A stretch of DNA of 64,000 nucleotides. Origin: Paractinoplanes lichenicola (lineage in GTDB: Bacteria; Actinomycetota; Actinomycetes; Mycobacteriales; Micromonosporaceae). Positions 25,102 to 33,646 of the stretch are shown here, piece by piece (the stretch's first letter is position 1; each line of letters opens with the position of its first letter). The notes beneath the pieces are model-generated. The model did no database searches. It had not been told where the DNA came from and saw nothing but the letters and a program-made list of their open reading frames with translations. The position numbers and the translations under genes were made by a program. The DNA lies in contig NZ_JAENHO010000002.1 of NCBI RefSeq assembly GCF_016785085.1, positions 372,001 to 436,000 of the forward strand, in the 5' to 3' direction.

Positions 25102-26061
25102 TTACGGTGACGTTTGTGCGACGCGTTCCCACCATTTCGCGGCCACCAGTTCGGCGACCAGGGTTTCGGTCATCAGGCGTACGTCAGGAACGTCGTCGTG
25201 CCGAAAGCGAACCGTTCCCGCGGCGCCCGGCACATCGGCGCCGACCGATACCACGGTGGACTTTCGCGAACGCATCCACTCGAGCGCCTGCTCGTCGTAA
25301 CGTGAACCCGGAAATAGCAGCGCACGATAGCGCAGCGTCTTCGTCAGATAGACGTCCACATGCGCCCAGTCGCCCGTCTCGCAGCCGTCGGCCGCCCGGC
25401 GCGGCCCCTCCCGCACCATGAGCGCCGACTGCAGCGCCGACGAGATCCGGTCCACCGGCGCGAGCGCGTAGACCCCGTCCCCGCCGTCCAGCAGCTCGTC
25501 GACCCGGGGCAGCCACGCGTCCCGGCGCTCGAGCAGATCCGCCGTGGCCTCGGCGGTGCGCTCGATGAGCCGTACGGTGGGCTCGGTCTTCGCCTCGGAC
25601 AGGTGCCGGGTCAGCGCGTCGAGCAGCAGCAACGTGTGCTGGAAGGAACGGCAGGCCACGCCGCCGGTCTCGGGGCCCGCGTGCATCGGGACGACGGTGG
25701 TCGCGCCGCGGGCCAGCGGCGAGTCGAGCACGTTGGTGACGGCCACGTAGTCGCGCCCCTCGACCGCGTCGAGCGTCTCCCGGCTCGTGCCCGACGCCGA
25801 GATAGCGATCAGCGGGCCCGGCAGCGCGGGCAGGACGTCCGAGGCGTACTCGGCCGACGCGTCGACGCCGCGCAGCCGCAACCGGCGGGCCGCGACCAGG
25901 GCGGCGTACCGGGAACTGCCCATGCCTACGAAGGTCACCCGTCCGGGGTGGCCCAGCGCGGCCCACGGATCGGCATCAGCGAGGTGCCGGGCCAGCGTGT
26001 GCAGGGCGGCCGGCTTGGCCTCGAGGTCGGCCAGGAACAGAGCGGGATGCAATCGGATCAC
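25102..26061 (-). CDS. SIS-domain sugar isomerase (GlmS isomerase-like)
   Basis: 319 residues with two SIS repeats, like the isomerase half of glucosamine-6-phosphate synthase without the glutaminase half. FVGMGSSRYAALVAARRLRLRG and AISASGTSRETLDAV are the first sugar-phosphate site; ALAPVDRISSALQSALMVREGPRRAADG is the second. It probably isomerises or deaminates an amino-sugar phosphate. GTG at 26061 overlaps the upstream kinase stop by 4 bp (GTGA). It is the last gene of the TetR-kinase-SIS operon, which suggests the kinase makes its phosphorylated substrate. Confidence 0.88.
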   Translation of the reverse strand: MIRLHPALFLADLEAKPAALHTLARHLADADPWAALGHPGRVTFVGMGSSRYAALVAARRLRLRGVDASAEYASDVLPALPGPLIAISASGTSRETLDAVEGRDYVAVTNVLDSPLARGATTVVPMHAGPETGGVACRSFQHTLLLLDALTRHLSEAKTEPTVRLIERTAEATADLLERRDAWLPRVDELLDGGDGVYALAPVDRISSALQSALMVREGPRRAADGCETGDWAHVDVYLTKTLRYRALLFPGSRYDEQALEWMRSRKSTVVSVGADVPGAAGTVRFRHDDVPDVRLMTETLVAELVAAKWWERVAQTSP

Positions 26062-27113
26062 CCGTACCAGGAACGCAGGACACCCAGCGGCGCGTATCGC
26101 CAGCGGGGGAGGAACCGGGCCGCGTAGACCAGCTCGCGGCACTCCTGCTCGACCTCGAACGGCCGCACCAGGCCGACATCGAGCAGCTCACCCAGGCCCC
26201 GGGTCAAGAGCGTTTCCCGGTACGCCGTGAGCAGGTCATCGGCCGTGCGGCGGCCCCAGGCGACCAGCTCGGCGCGGTGCCGGCCCGCCGTGCGCCGGTT
26301 CGCGATCTCGGCCACGTGCAGCACGCTCGTCCGCAGCTGGGCCACGTCGCGGGCGACCGGTTCGGGGCGCGCGGCCAGTGTCGGGTTTCCGTCGAAGTCG
26401 ATGACCGCGTAGCCGTCGCGCCAGCGCAGGATCTGCCCGACGTGCAGGTCGCCGTGCAGGTGGATGGCCTTTCCCGGGCGCGATCGGGCGGGTGAGTCGA
26501 GGTCGGCGGCCAGCCGGGAGCGGATCGAGGCCAACCAGTCATCGGCGACCTCCGGCAGCCCCGCCACTTGGGTTTCTGCGGCGCTGGTGGCCAGCGCCTC
26601 CTCCAACAGCTCGGCCCACCCGTCGGCCGGTGGCGCGGGCACGACCGGCTCCGGCAGCAGCGCGGACGGGGTGGCCAGGGCCGCGTGCAGCTCGGCGGCG
26701 AGAACGCCCAGGTCACGGCCGAAGTTCGCGGGCGGACCGCCGTCCAGCTGGGCCAGCAGGTCGTCGACGCACCAGTCCCAGCCGTCCAGGCCACCGGGGA
26801 GGAATCCGGTTACCAGCGCGACCAGATTGTCGCCGTCGAAGAGGGCCGCGTGCGGGGTGGGCATGCTGGTGAAACCGTTGGCGGCCAGGTGGGCCAGCAG
26901 CGGGGTGGACCGGTCGGGGGCGGGAGTACGCATCCACTTGACGACCACTTGCTCGTCGACCACCACCGACTCGTTGGTCTGATCGACAGTGATCGGGCGT
27001 TCGGTCAGTGAAATGTTAGATTCCACTGGGACGAAATGCCGCAGCGCGGGGTCGCGGTCGAGGGCACGTCGGACGAGGTCGGCGGACCGGCCGGGCGAAG
27101 GGGCCGCGGTCAC
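26058..27113 (-). CDS. Maltokinase/glucosamine-kinase-like phosphotransferase
   Basis: 351 residues. The catalytic loop HLHGDLHVGQILRW and the metal motif VIDFDGNPTL fit the maltokinase and bacterial glucosamine-kinase branch of the APH fold. The N-lobe Lys is in VVVKWMRTP, with a cap region before it. The branch phosphorylates sugars such as maltose or glucosamine. The partner SIS gene makes an amino sugar more likely, which is inference. GTG at 27113 overlaps the TetR stop by 4 bp, so the three genes are translationally coupled. Confidence 0.82.
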   Translation of the reverse strand: MTAAPSPGRSADLVRRALDRDPALRHFVPVESNISLTERPITVDQTNESVVVDEQVVVKWMRTPAPDRSTPLLAHLAANGFTSMPTPHAALFDGDNLVALVTGFLPGGLDGWDWCVDDLLAQLDGGPPANFGRDLGVLAAELHAALATPSALLPEPVVPAPPADGWAELLEEALATSAAETQVAGLPEVADDWLASIRSRLAADLDSPARSRPGKAIHLHGDLHVGQILRWRDGYAVIDFDGNPTLAARPEPVARDVAQLRTSVLHVAEIANRRTAGRHRAELVAWGRRTADDLLTAYRETLLTRGLGELLDVGLVRPFEVEQECRELVYAARFLPRWRYAPLGVLRSWYG

Positions 27114-27721
27114 GCCGCGACCTCCAATGGACAACCGGTCGCCTGCCGGGCGTACGAGAGAATGAGCTCCTCGGCCTGCGCGGCGTCGAGCGTGGGGTGG
27201 CGGGCGACGATCCGATACCCGTACGCGTCCTCGAGCGCGACCAGGTTGCGGCCGATCGTCTGCGAATCCGTGGCCAGCGCGAACACGCCCCGGGCGGCGC
27301 CCTGCTCGAGGATCGTCTGATACATCGACACCTGGCGGTCGAACAGCGTGGTGAGCAGGGCCGCGTAGACCCGGTTGCGCCCGGCCGAGCCGCCCAGCTC
27401 GCACAGCAGCCGTACGTCGGCGTCGTCGGCGTCGGTGGGCAGGCCCGACCGGATCGTCACGACCAGCTTCTCGATCGGGTCGGTGAGCCCGCCGATCCGG
27501 CGCATCCGCTCGGCGTAGAAGCGCTCCATGCCGGCCTGGTTCGCCTCGAGCAGCAGGTCGCTGAGGTCGGGATAGTGGTAGAGCACGGCGCCGGACGTCA
27601 GCCCGGCCTCCTCGGCGACCTGGTTGAGCAGCACCCCGCCCGGCCCGTGCTGGATCATCGCGCGGCGGGCCGCCTCGACGAGGTCCGCCCGGCGCTCGCT
27701 GCGCTTCTTCCGGGTTGCCAA
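27110..27721 (-). CDS. TetR family transcriptional repressor
   Basis: 203 residues. The N-terminal HTH reads RRADLVEAARRAMIQHG, then LNQVAEEAGLTSGAVLYHYPDLSDLL, typical of TetR. The C-terminal ligand domain is helical. It heads the kinase-SIS operon and is divergent from the glycosyltransferase. A perfect inverted repeat in the shared 116-bp gap is the likely operator, so it probably represses both directions until a small ligand, perhaps a sugar or glycoside, binds. Confidence 0.93.
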   Translation of the reverse strand: MATRKKRSERRADLVEAARRAMIQHGPGGVLLNQVAEEAGLTSGAVLYHYPDLSDLLLEANQAGMERFYAERMRRIGGLTDPIEKLVVTIRSGLPTDADDADVRLLCELGGSAGRNRVYAALLTTLFDRQVSMYQTILEQGAARGVFALATDSQTIGRNLVALEDAYGYRIVARHPTLDAAQAEELILSYARQATGCPLEVAA

Positions 27722-27797
27722 CGTGTTTCCGTTTCACTTGATCGTCAACTGTCGCCGACAACCATAGGCTCAGGGTATTGACCTTCCGCAAGAGCAC

Positions 27798-27819
27798 TTG
27801 TTGAATTGCCGTTCAACAA
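27798..27819. promoter_or_regulatory. Predicted TetR operator (perfect inverted repeat)
   Basis: TTGTTGAA (27798-27805) and TTCAACAA (27812-27819) are exact 8-bp arms around a 6-bp centre. The site overlaps a candidate -10 (TTGAAT, 27801-27806) placed 17 bp after TTGACC (27778-27783), and lies 18 bp before the glycosyltransferase ATG. A weaker TTGA-TCG-TCAA element at 27738-27748 lies close to the tetR start. Confidence 0.75.
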
Positions 27820-27837
27820 CGGCTGGGGAGGTCGGCA

Positions 27838-29138
27838 ATGCCTCTGACGGTTCTGTTCCTGCCCGAGAGCGCGTACGGGCCGACCAACAACTGCATCGGG
27901 ATCGGTGATGTGCTGCGCCGCCGGGGTCACCGCGTGGTCTTCGCGGCCGAGGCCTCCTGGGCGGGCAAGCTGACCGCGCTGGGGTTCGAGGAAGACCTCG
28001 TGCACCTGGCCCCCGAGCCGGACACCCCGCAGGACGCCGGGCAGTTCTGGAAGGACTTCATCCGCGACACCGCGCCCGAATTCCGCAAGCCGACGATCGA
28101 GCAGCTCGACACGTGGGTCAAGCCGGTCTGGCAGGAGCTGATCGACGGCGCCAAGTTCTGCCAGCCGACGCTCACCGAGATCATCGCCCGGGTCCGGCCC
28201 GACGTGATCGTCGAGGACAACGTGGTCGCGTTCCCGGCGCTCAACACGGCCGGGGTGCCGTTCGTACGGATCGTGTCGTGCAACCCGCTCGAGGTGAAGG
28301 GCCCGGACATCGCGCCGGTGTTCAGCGGGTATGCGGCCGACGACCGTACGGGATGGGAGGAATTTCGCGCCGAGTACGACCGGACCCACCGGGCGATGTG
28401 GGCGGAGTTCAACGCGTGGGTCGTCGAGCAGGGTGCCCCCGCGCTGCCCGACCTCGAGTTCATCCACGAGGGAGAGCTCAACCTGTACGTGTATCCGTCG
28501 GCGCTGGACTACACGTCGGCGCGGCCGCTCGGGGACACGTGGCAGCGGCTCGAATCCTCCGTACGGGAGACCGACTCCGGCTTTTCTTTGCCGGCCGGCT
28601 TCTCCTCCACCGCCGGCAAAATCATCTACTTCAGCCTGGGGTCGCTCGGGTCGGCCGATGTGGAGCTGATGCGCCGGGTGATCGCCGCGCTGGCCGAGAC
28701 CGAGCACAAGTACATCGTGTCGAAGGGGCCGCTGCACGCCGAGTTCGAGCTGGCCGACAACATGATCGGCGCCGAGTTCCTGCCGCAGACGAGCATCCTG
28801 CCGCTGGTCGACCTGGTGATCACGCACGGCGGCAACAACACGACATGCACTTCGGCAAGCCGATGATCGTGCTGCCGCTGTTCTGGGACCAGTACGACAA
28901 CGCGCAACGAGTCGACGAAACCGGCTTCGGCGTGCGGTTGGACCCGTACAGGTTCACGCCTGACGACATGCGCGCGGCGATCGACCGGCTGCTGAACGAC
29001 GCCGGTTTGGCCTCCCGGCTCGCCTCGGTCAGCGTGTCGATCCGATCGGCCGACGGGTTGCGAGTGGCCGCGGACGCCATCGAGAAAATCGGGGCGGCTG
29101 GCGTCGAGGCCGGCTCTTCCGGGCAGGCCGGCGCATGA
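27838..29138 (+). pseudogene. MGT-type glycosyltransferase (UGT/GT1 fold), frameshifted
   Basis: The first frame (27838-28866) has the N-domain (LFLPESAYGPTNNCIGIGDVL), the linker and the start of the C-terminal donor site (YFSLGSLGS, FLPQTSILPLVDLVITHGGNN). At about 28844 the frame breaks, and the remainder (MHFGKPMIVLPLFWDQYDNAQR, then GFGVRL) is in the +1-shifted frame, ending at 29138. Family comparison by memory predicts NNTTTE/C before MHFGKP, so about 7 bases seem to be missing. Together the two parts make a normal macrolide-type glycosyltransferase of about 430 residues. Either it is a recent pseudogene or there is a sequence error. Its stop overlaps the ALDH start by 4 bp. Confidence 0.85.
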
Positions 29139-30541
29139 CCGCGCTCATCAATCCCGCCACTGGATCTAACATTTCAGATGTCAGTGATTCCGAGCTGCCC
29201 GAGGTCGGGAAGGTCGTGGCCGCCGCTCGTGCCGCGTTTCAGGATTGGCGGGACGCTACGCCGGCCGAGCGGGCCCGCGTGCTGCTGCGAGTGGCCGACC
29301 TCGTGGAGCGGGACGCCGAGGAGCTGACCCGGCTCGAGGTCGAGGAGACGGGCAAGCCGCTGCCGGTGATGCGCGACGGCGAACTGCCGTTCGGCGTCGA
29401 CAACCTGCGGTTCTTCGCCGGGGCGGCACGATCGCTCGACGGCACAGGCGCGGGCACGCTGTCCGCCGGATACACGTCGATGCTGATCCGGCGGCCGATC
29501 GGGGTCGTGGGCAGCATCGCGCCGTGGAACTTCCCGCTGGTCATGGCCGTCTGGAAGATCGGGCCGGCCGTGGCCGCGGGCAACGCCGTGGTGATCAAAC
29601 CGGCGCCGCAGACGCCCCGCAGCACGCTCGCCCTCGTCAAGCTGTTCGAGGAGGCGGGGGCGCCGGCCGGGCTGGTCGGCGCGGTGACCGGTGGCGCCGC
29701 GGTCGGCTCGGCGCTCGTACGGGACCCGGGTGTCGACATGGTCAGCGTGACCGGCTCGACGGCGACCGGGCGCGAGGTCATGCGGGGCGCGGTGGACGGG
29801 CTGAAACGCGTACATCTGGAACTTGGGGGTAAGGCGCCGGCGATCGTCTTCGCGGATGCGGATCTGTCGGAGATGGCGGCCGGGGTGGCGATGGGGGCCA
29901 CCTACAACACGGGGCAGGACTGCACGGCGGCCACCCGGGTCTATGTCGAGCGGTCGGTCTATGCGGAGGCGGTCGAGGCGCTGGAGGCTGCGCTGACCCG
30001 GGTGCGAACCGGGGACCCGTGGGACTCGGCTACGGATATCGGGCCGCTGATCTCCGCTGCGCACCGGGAGCGGGTGTCGGGGTTCGTGTCGCGGGCCGTG
30101 GCCGACGGGGCTCGGGTGGCCGTCGGGGGTCGAGCGCTGGACGGGCCGGGGTTCTACTTCCCGCCGACGCTCGTGCTCGACGCCGACCAGCGCAGCGAGA
30201 TCGTGCAGGATGAGATCTTCGGGCCGGTGGTGGTCGTGGTGCCGTTCTCGTCGGAGGACGACGGCGTGCGGCTGGCCAACGACGTGCGTTACGGGCTGGC
30301 CTCGTCGATCTGGACCCGCGACGTGGGGCGGGCGCTGCGGGTGGCGCATCGGCTCGACGTGGGCGTGACTTGGATCAACGACCATCTTCCGATCGCGTCC
30401 GAGGCGCCGCACGGCGGGGTCAAGGGGTCCGGCTTCGGCAAGGACATGAGCCAGGAGGCGGTCGGCGAGTATTCGGTGACCCGCCACCTGATGATCAAGC
30501 ATGCGGCGCCCGCGGAGCGCGATTCGTTCCGCCCGGCCTGA
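29135..30541 (+). CDS. NAD(P)-dependent aldehyde dehydrogenase
   Basis: 468 residues of the ALDH superfamily. The cofactor site is SIAPWNFPLVMAVWKIGPA and VTGSTATG, the general base lies in LELGGKAP, and the nucleophile is Cys263 in TGQDCTAATR. The C-terminal GSGFGKDMSQEA element is similar to aminobutyraldehyde and betaine-aldehyde-type enzymes. It oxidises an aldehyde to the acid in the cytoplasm. It is coupled to the frameshifted glycosyltransferase by ATGA overlap and so should be under the same TetR operator. It could in principle supply the betaine-aldehyde step missing from the betaine cluster, but it is 12 kb away. Confidence 0.92.
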   Translation: MTALINPATGSNISDVSDSELPEVGKVVAAARAAFQDWRDATPAERARVLLRVADLVERDAEELTRLEVEETGKPLPVMRDGELPFGVDNLRFFAGAARSLDGTGAGTLSAGYTSMLIRRPIGVVGSIAPWNFPLVMAVWKIGPAVAAGNAVVIKPAPQTPRSTLALVKLFEEAGAPAGLVGAVTGGAAVGSALVRDPGVDMVSVTGSTATGREVMRGAVDGLKRVHLELGGKAPAIVFADADLSEMAAGVAMGATYNTGQDCTAATRVYVERSVYAEAVEALEAALTRVRTGDPWDSATDIGPLISAAHRERVSGFVSRAVADGARVAVGGRALDGPGFYFPPTLVLDADQRSEIVQDEIFGPVVVVVPFSSEDDGVRLANDVRYGLASSIWTRDVGRALRVAHRLDVGVTWINDHLPIASEAPHGGVKGSGFGKDMSQEAVGEYSVTRHLMIKHAAPAERDSFRPA

Positions 30542-30682
30542 TCCCGTTCCAGCCGGGGGCGTGAGTTCCCGCCGGTGCGTGAGTTCCGGTCGGCGGCATG
30601 CGTTCCAACCGGCCGTTTGATGCCGATTTAGTCACCGGCTCACTACTGATCGAAGTCGAGAAGTCACTCGCGACGCCAGAAG

Positions 30683-30722
30683 GCCGAAATGCCGCGCAGT
30701 AGGAGCTGTGCGGCATTTCGGC
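30683..30722. terminator. Strong hairpin terminator
   Basis: A perfect 13-bp stem (GCCGAAATGCCGC, 30683-30695, with 30710-30722) extends inward by about four further pairs including one wobble, leaving a 6-base loop. It lies between the convergent ALDH and CAP-domain genes. Confidence 0.8.
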
Positions 30723-30750
30723 TGTGGATAAGCCTGTGTCCTGTGGATAA
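30723..30750 (-). promoter_or_regulatory. Pair of DnaA-box-like nonamers (site 2)
   Basis: TGTGGATAA (complement of TTATCCACA) at 30723-30731 and 30742-30750, same orientation, 19 bp start to start, as at site 1. The pair directly abuts the hairpin terminator between two convergent genes, where no promoter is expected. The rest of 30542-30845 shows only short GTGAGTTCC-type repetitions at about 30561-30590. Confidence 0.5.
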
Positions 30751-30845
30751 CCGGCCGTCCCCTCAGGTCCGGCCACTAGCCTGGCTGCGGGGTCGCCCCC
30801 CGTGGTGTGGCGGGGGACGGGCAGTAGGCGGACGATCTTGACAGG

Positions 30846-31358
30846 TCAGACGCGGCCGAAGTCCTGGGTCCAGTACGGGGTGCCGTTCGACGTCATGGCC
30901 AGGCCGACGCCGACCGCGATGCTCGAGCAGTTCAGGATGTTCTTGCGGTGGCCCGAGCTGTTCATCCAGCCCGTCACGACCTGCTGCGGCGTGCGGTAGC
31001 CGTAGGCGATGTTCTCGGCCGAGGCGCCGTTGCGCGGGTAGCCGGCGCGCACCTCGCGGGTGACGAAGTTGCTGCCGTCCGAGCCGGTGTGGTCGAAGAA
31101 GCGCTGCTTGACCATGTCCTCGCTGTGCGCGCGGGCGGCCTTGACCAGGCGGTCGTCGATTCGCAGGGCCTTGCAGCCGCGGGCGGTGCGCTCGGCGTTG
31201 GTCAGCTTCACAACCTCGTTCTCGTACGCGACCTGGTCGACGGCCGCGGCCTTCTTCGGCGCCTCGGCGGACGTGGCCGCGAAGGCGGGGGCGCTGAAGA
31301 GGGTCGGGACGGCGATGAGGGCGGCGGTGACGATGGCCTTGCGGACGAGACGCTTCAA
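30846..31358 (-). CDS. Secreted CAP (SCP/PR-1) domain protein
   Basis: 170 residues. A signal peptide (basic KRLVRK, hydrophobic core, APAFA) precedes a CAP domain from about 45. The core elements are VVKLTNAERTARGCKAL, AARAHSEDMVKQRFFDHTG, GASAENIAYGY, GWMNSSGHRKNIL and the final YWTQDFG. The family of cysteine-rich secretory protein-like domains is extracellular and often binds lipids or sterols; the bacterial function is mostly unknown. The His-Glu-His cavity residues (HSED, ENIAYG, SSGH) are present. Single gene, downstream of the convergent terminator. Confidence 0.93.
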   Translation of the reverse strand: MKRLVRKAIVTAALIAVPTLFSAPAFAATSAEAPKKAAAVDQVAYENEVVKLTNAERTARGCKALRIDDRLVKAARAHSEDMVKQRFFDHTGSDGSNFVTREVRAGYPRNGASAENIAYGYRTPQQVVTGWMNSSGHRKNILNCSSIAVGVGLAMTSNGTPYWTQDFGRV

Positions 31359-31472
31359 GTTCGGGCTCCTTCTGTCGTTCGGCTGCTGTCAGCAATACCG
31401 ATCGGGGAGCGCGCGCCCGGATGAAGGAAGGGACCCGGAAGGCAACGGCGGGCAACCCAGCCGCACCCGAGC

Positions 31473-31510
31473 GACGCGGGGCCCGGCTGCGTCAAGCCGA
31501 GCCCCGCGTC
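31473..31510 (-). terminator. Hairpin terminator of the M4 protease gene
   Basis: A 16-bp stem (31473-31488 with 31495-31510, one mismatch) and a 6-base loop, 14 bp after the metalloprotease stop. Confidence 0.75.
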
Positions 31511-31523
31511 AGGGGAAGGTAGG

Positions 31524-33467
31524 TCAGACGGTCAGGGTCCAGGTGTTGATGTAGCCGGTGTCCTGGGAGTAGACGTCCTGCACCCGCAGCTGCCAGGTGC
31601 CGTTGGCCTGCTCGCTCGACAGGTTCTTCGTGTACGTCGTGTTGACGTTGTCGGCGCTGTCGGAGGACGACGTCGCCTTCAGGTTGTAGACCGTGCCGTC
31701 CGGGGCCACCAGGTCGACCCGCAGGTCACCCCGGTAGGTGTGGACGATGTTGACCGCGATCGTCGAGGTCGCCGAGGCGGCCCGGGCGCAGTTGCTGATC
31801 GCGATGCTGCTGCTGATCGCCGAGCCGGCGTCCGGGATCGTCACGTCGGTGGCGTTGGTGCCGGTGCAGCTGCCGCTCGGGGGCGGGGTGGTGGTCGGCG
31901 GCGGGGTGGTGCCGCCGCCGGTGCAGGTCGGGTCGCCCGACTGGGCCGGCACGCTGACCGCGTCCCAGGCCGCCTTGACCGTGTTGAACTCGGTGCAGCT
32001 GTTCGGGAAGAGGTTCTTGGCCGCGGTCAGGGTCCAGGTGCGGTACTTCAGGTACGACGAGGTCGACGTCTTCATCAGCATCGCGTTGTACATGATCTTC
32101 ATGGCGTTCTGGATGCCGAGACCGGTGATCGCGCCCGAGCCGCTGCAGCGGGTGCTGGTGGGCTGCCCGTTGGTCGGGTTGGTGCCCTCGGCCATCAGAT
32201 AGAACCAGTGGTTGCCGGGGCCGGCCGCCGCGTGCACCTCGGAGCCCGGGGTGCTGCTGGAGTAGCAGTTGCTGTCGCCCGCGAGCGACGGGTTGTACAT
32301 GTACCGGATCGGGCCGCTGCCGACCAGGTTGACCTCCTCGCCGACCTGGTAGTCGGGGGCGTCGTTGGGGTTGTTGATGAACCACTCGGTGGCCGCGCCG
32401 ATCGTGTCGGCGACGAACTCCTGGGTGCCCGAGCGCGAGATCCCGCCCGGGGTGGTGTCGTCGATGCCGTGGCCCAGCTCGTGCCCGACCACGTCGGCCG
32501 AGGCGATCCACTGGCCGGCCGTGTTCTTGCCGATCTGCACCTGGGTGCCGTCGTAGTACGCGTTCTGGTCGTTGAGGCCGACGCGGATCGGCCAGGCGCC
32601 GCCGCTGCCGTTCTGGCCGTTGCGGCCCAGCCACGACGAGAGCATCGCGTACTGCTTCTGCGCGACGTAGAACGCGTCGACGCAGCCCGTCTCACGGTCG
32701 GTGCCGCTGCCGTTGCCCCACACGTTGTCCGGGCCGCTGAACGTCGTGTTGCCGGAGGCGTTCTGGCAGCGGATCGTGGTGTGGCTCGGGTCCTGCAGCA
32801 GGTAGCTCGAGCCGGACTGGGTGGTGTCGATCGAGACCGAGCCGTTGATCCAGCCGGTGCCCGTGCCGGTGACGTCGATGACCCGTTCCGTCGTCCGCAG
32901 CACCTTGCCGCTCGTGGCGTCGACGTCGACGGTCAGCCGGCTCGGGCCCTCGGCGTTCGTGCCGGCGACCGTGGTCTGCCAGGCGAGGGTGGCCGCCTTG
33001 CCCTCCTCGGCCAGCACAACCAGCTTGGTCGCCTCGGTGCTGGTCACCGTCTTGAGCTGGGCCTTGGCCGTCGCGGCGGCCGCGCTGTCGGCGATCTTGG
33101 CGACGGTGGAGAGCTCGCCGACCGGGGCGCTCTGCGCGACCGAGGTGGCCTTGGTCTGCCCGGCCGCGTCGGTGACCACGACGAAGTCGCCGCCCTCGAC
33201 CGGCAGGCCCTTGTAGGTGCGCTTGTAGGGCACGTAGTTGAGGCCGGACGACTGGATGACCTTCTGCTGCTGGAAGGTCTCGTTCGCGCCTGCGTGCAGG
33301 ATCGCCGGGCGGCTCGCGACGAGGGCGTCCGCCTTGTCGGCGGCGAGGGCGGCCACGGCCGACGGGTCCTGCGGCGCGGCGGCGGCGGGGCCGGTCGCCG
33401 CGACCATGGCGGAGGCGGCCACGGTTCCGGCCGCCAGCGCGATGATCAGAGGGGTTCGACGTTTCAC
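31524..33467 (-). CDS. Secreted M4 (thermolysin-type) metalloprotease with C-terminal P-domain
   Basis: 647-residue preproenzyme. A signal peptide (KRRTPLIIALAAGTVAASA) and an FTP/PepSY-type propeptide (to about 230, including YKGLPVEGGDFVVVTD) come first. The catalytic domain has zinc motif HELGH at 329-333 with the third ligand in the GTQEFVADTIG stretch, and HAAAGPGNHWFYL further on. After a Thr/Pro linker comes a proprotein-convertase P-domain (VNIVHTYRGDLRVDLVAPDGT, then GTWQLRVQD). It is exported, self-processing and degrades extracellular protein. GTG at 33467 has AAAGGAG upstream. Confidence 0.95.
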   Translation of the reverse strand: MKRRTPLIIALAAGTVAASAMVAATGPAAAAPQDPSAVAALAADKADALVASRPAILHAGANETFQQQKVIQSSGLNYVPYKRTYKGLPVEGGDFVVVTDAAGQTKATSVAQSAPVGELSTVAKIADSAAAATAKAQLKTVTSTEATKLVVLAEEGKAATLAWQTTVAGTNAEGPSRLTVDVDATSGKVLRTTERVIDVTGTGTGWINGSVSIDTTQSGSSYLLQDPSHTTIRCQNASGNTTFSGPDNVWGNGSGTDRETGCVDAFYVAQKQYAMLSSWLGRNGQNGSGGAWPIRVGLNDQNAYYDGTQVQIGKNTAGQWIASADVVGHELGHGIDDTTPGGISRSGTQEFVADTIGAATEWFINNPNDAPDYQVGEEVNLVGSGPIRYMYNPSLAGDSNCYSSSTPGSEVHAAAGPGNHWFYLMAEGTNPTNGQPTSTRCSGSGAITGLGIQNAMKIMYNAMLMKTSTSSYLKYRTWTLTAAKNLFPNSCTEFNTVKAAWDAVSVPAQSGDPTCTGGGTTPPPTTTPPPSGSCTGTNATDVTIPDAGSAISSSIAISNCARAASATSTIAVNIVHTYRGDLRVDLVAPDGTVYNLKATSSSDSADNVNTTYTKNLSSEQANGTWQLRVQDVYSQDTGYINTWTLTV

Positions 33468-33646
33468 GCGGGTACTCCTTTCCCGCCCGGGGGTTGAGGG
33501 CGGGCTCAAGGTCCGATGCTGAGACGGTAGGCATCGACGCTCGTCACCGAATCAGGGAAAACCCTTGCGCGTACGACGGGGGGAGTACGCGCGGTGTCGA
33601 CTGTGGGTCGACGACGGGGGCGTACCGGCCGCGCGAGCATGTCGGC

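Noticed and set aside
25102-30541. Part of an antibiotic biosynthetic gene cluster
   Set aside because: No polyketide, peptide or terpene core enzyme is present; the genes fit a small regulated sugar or glycoside cassette better.
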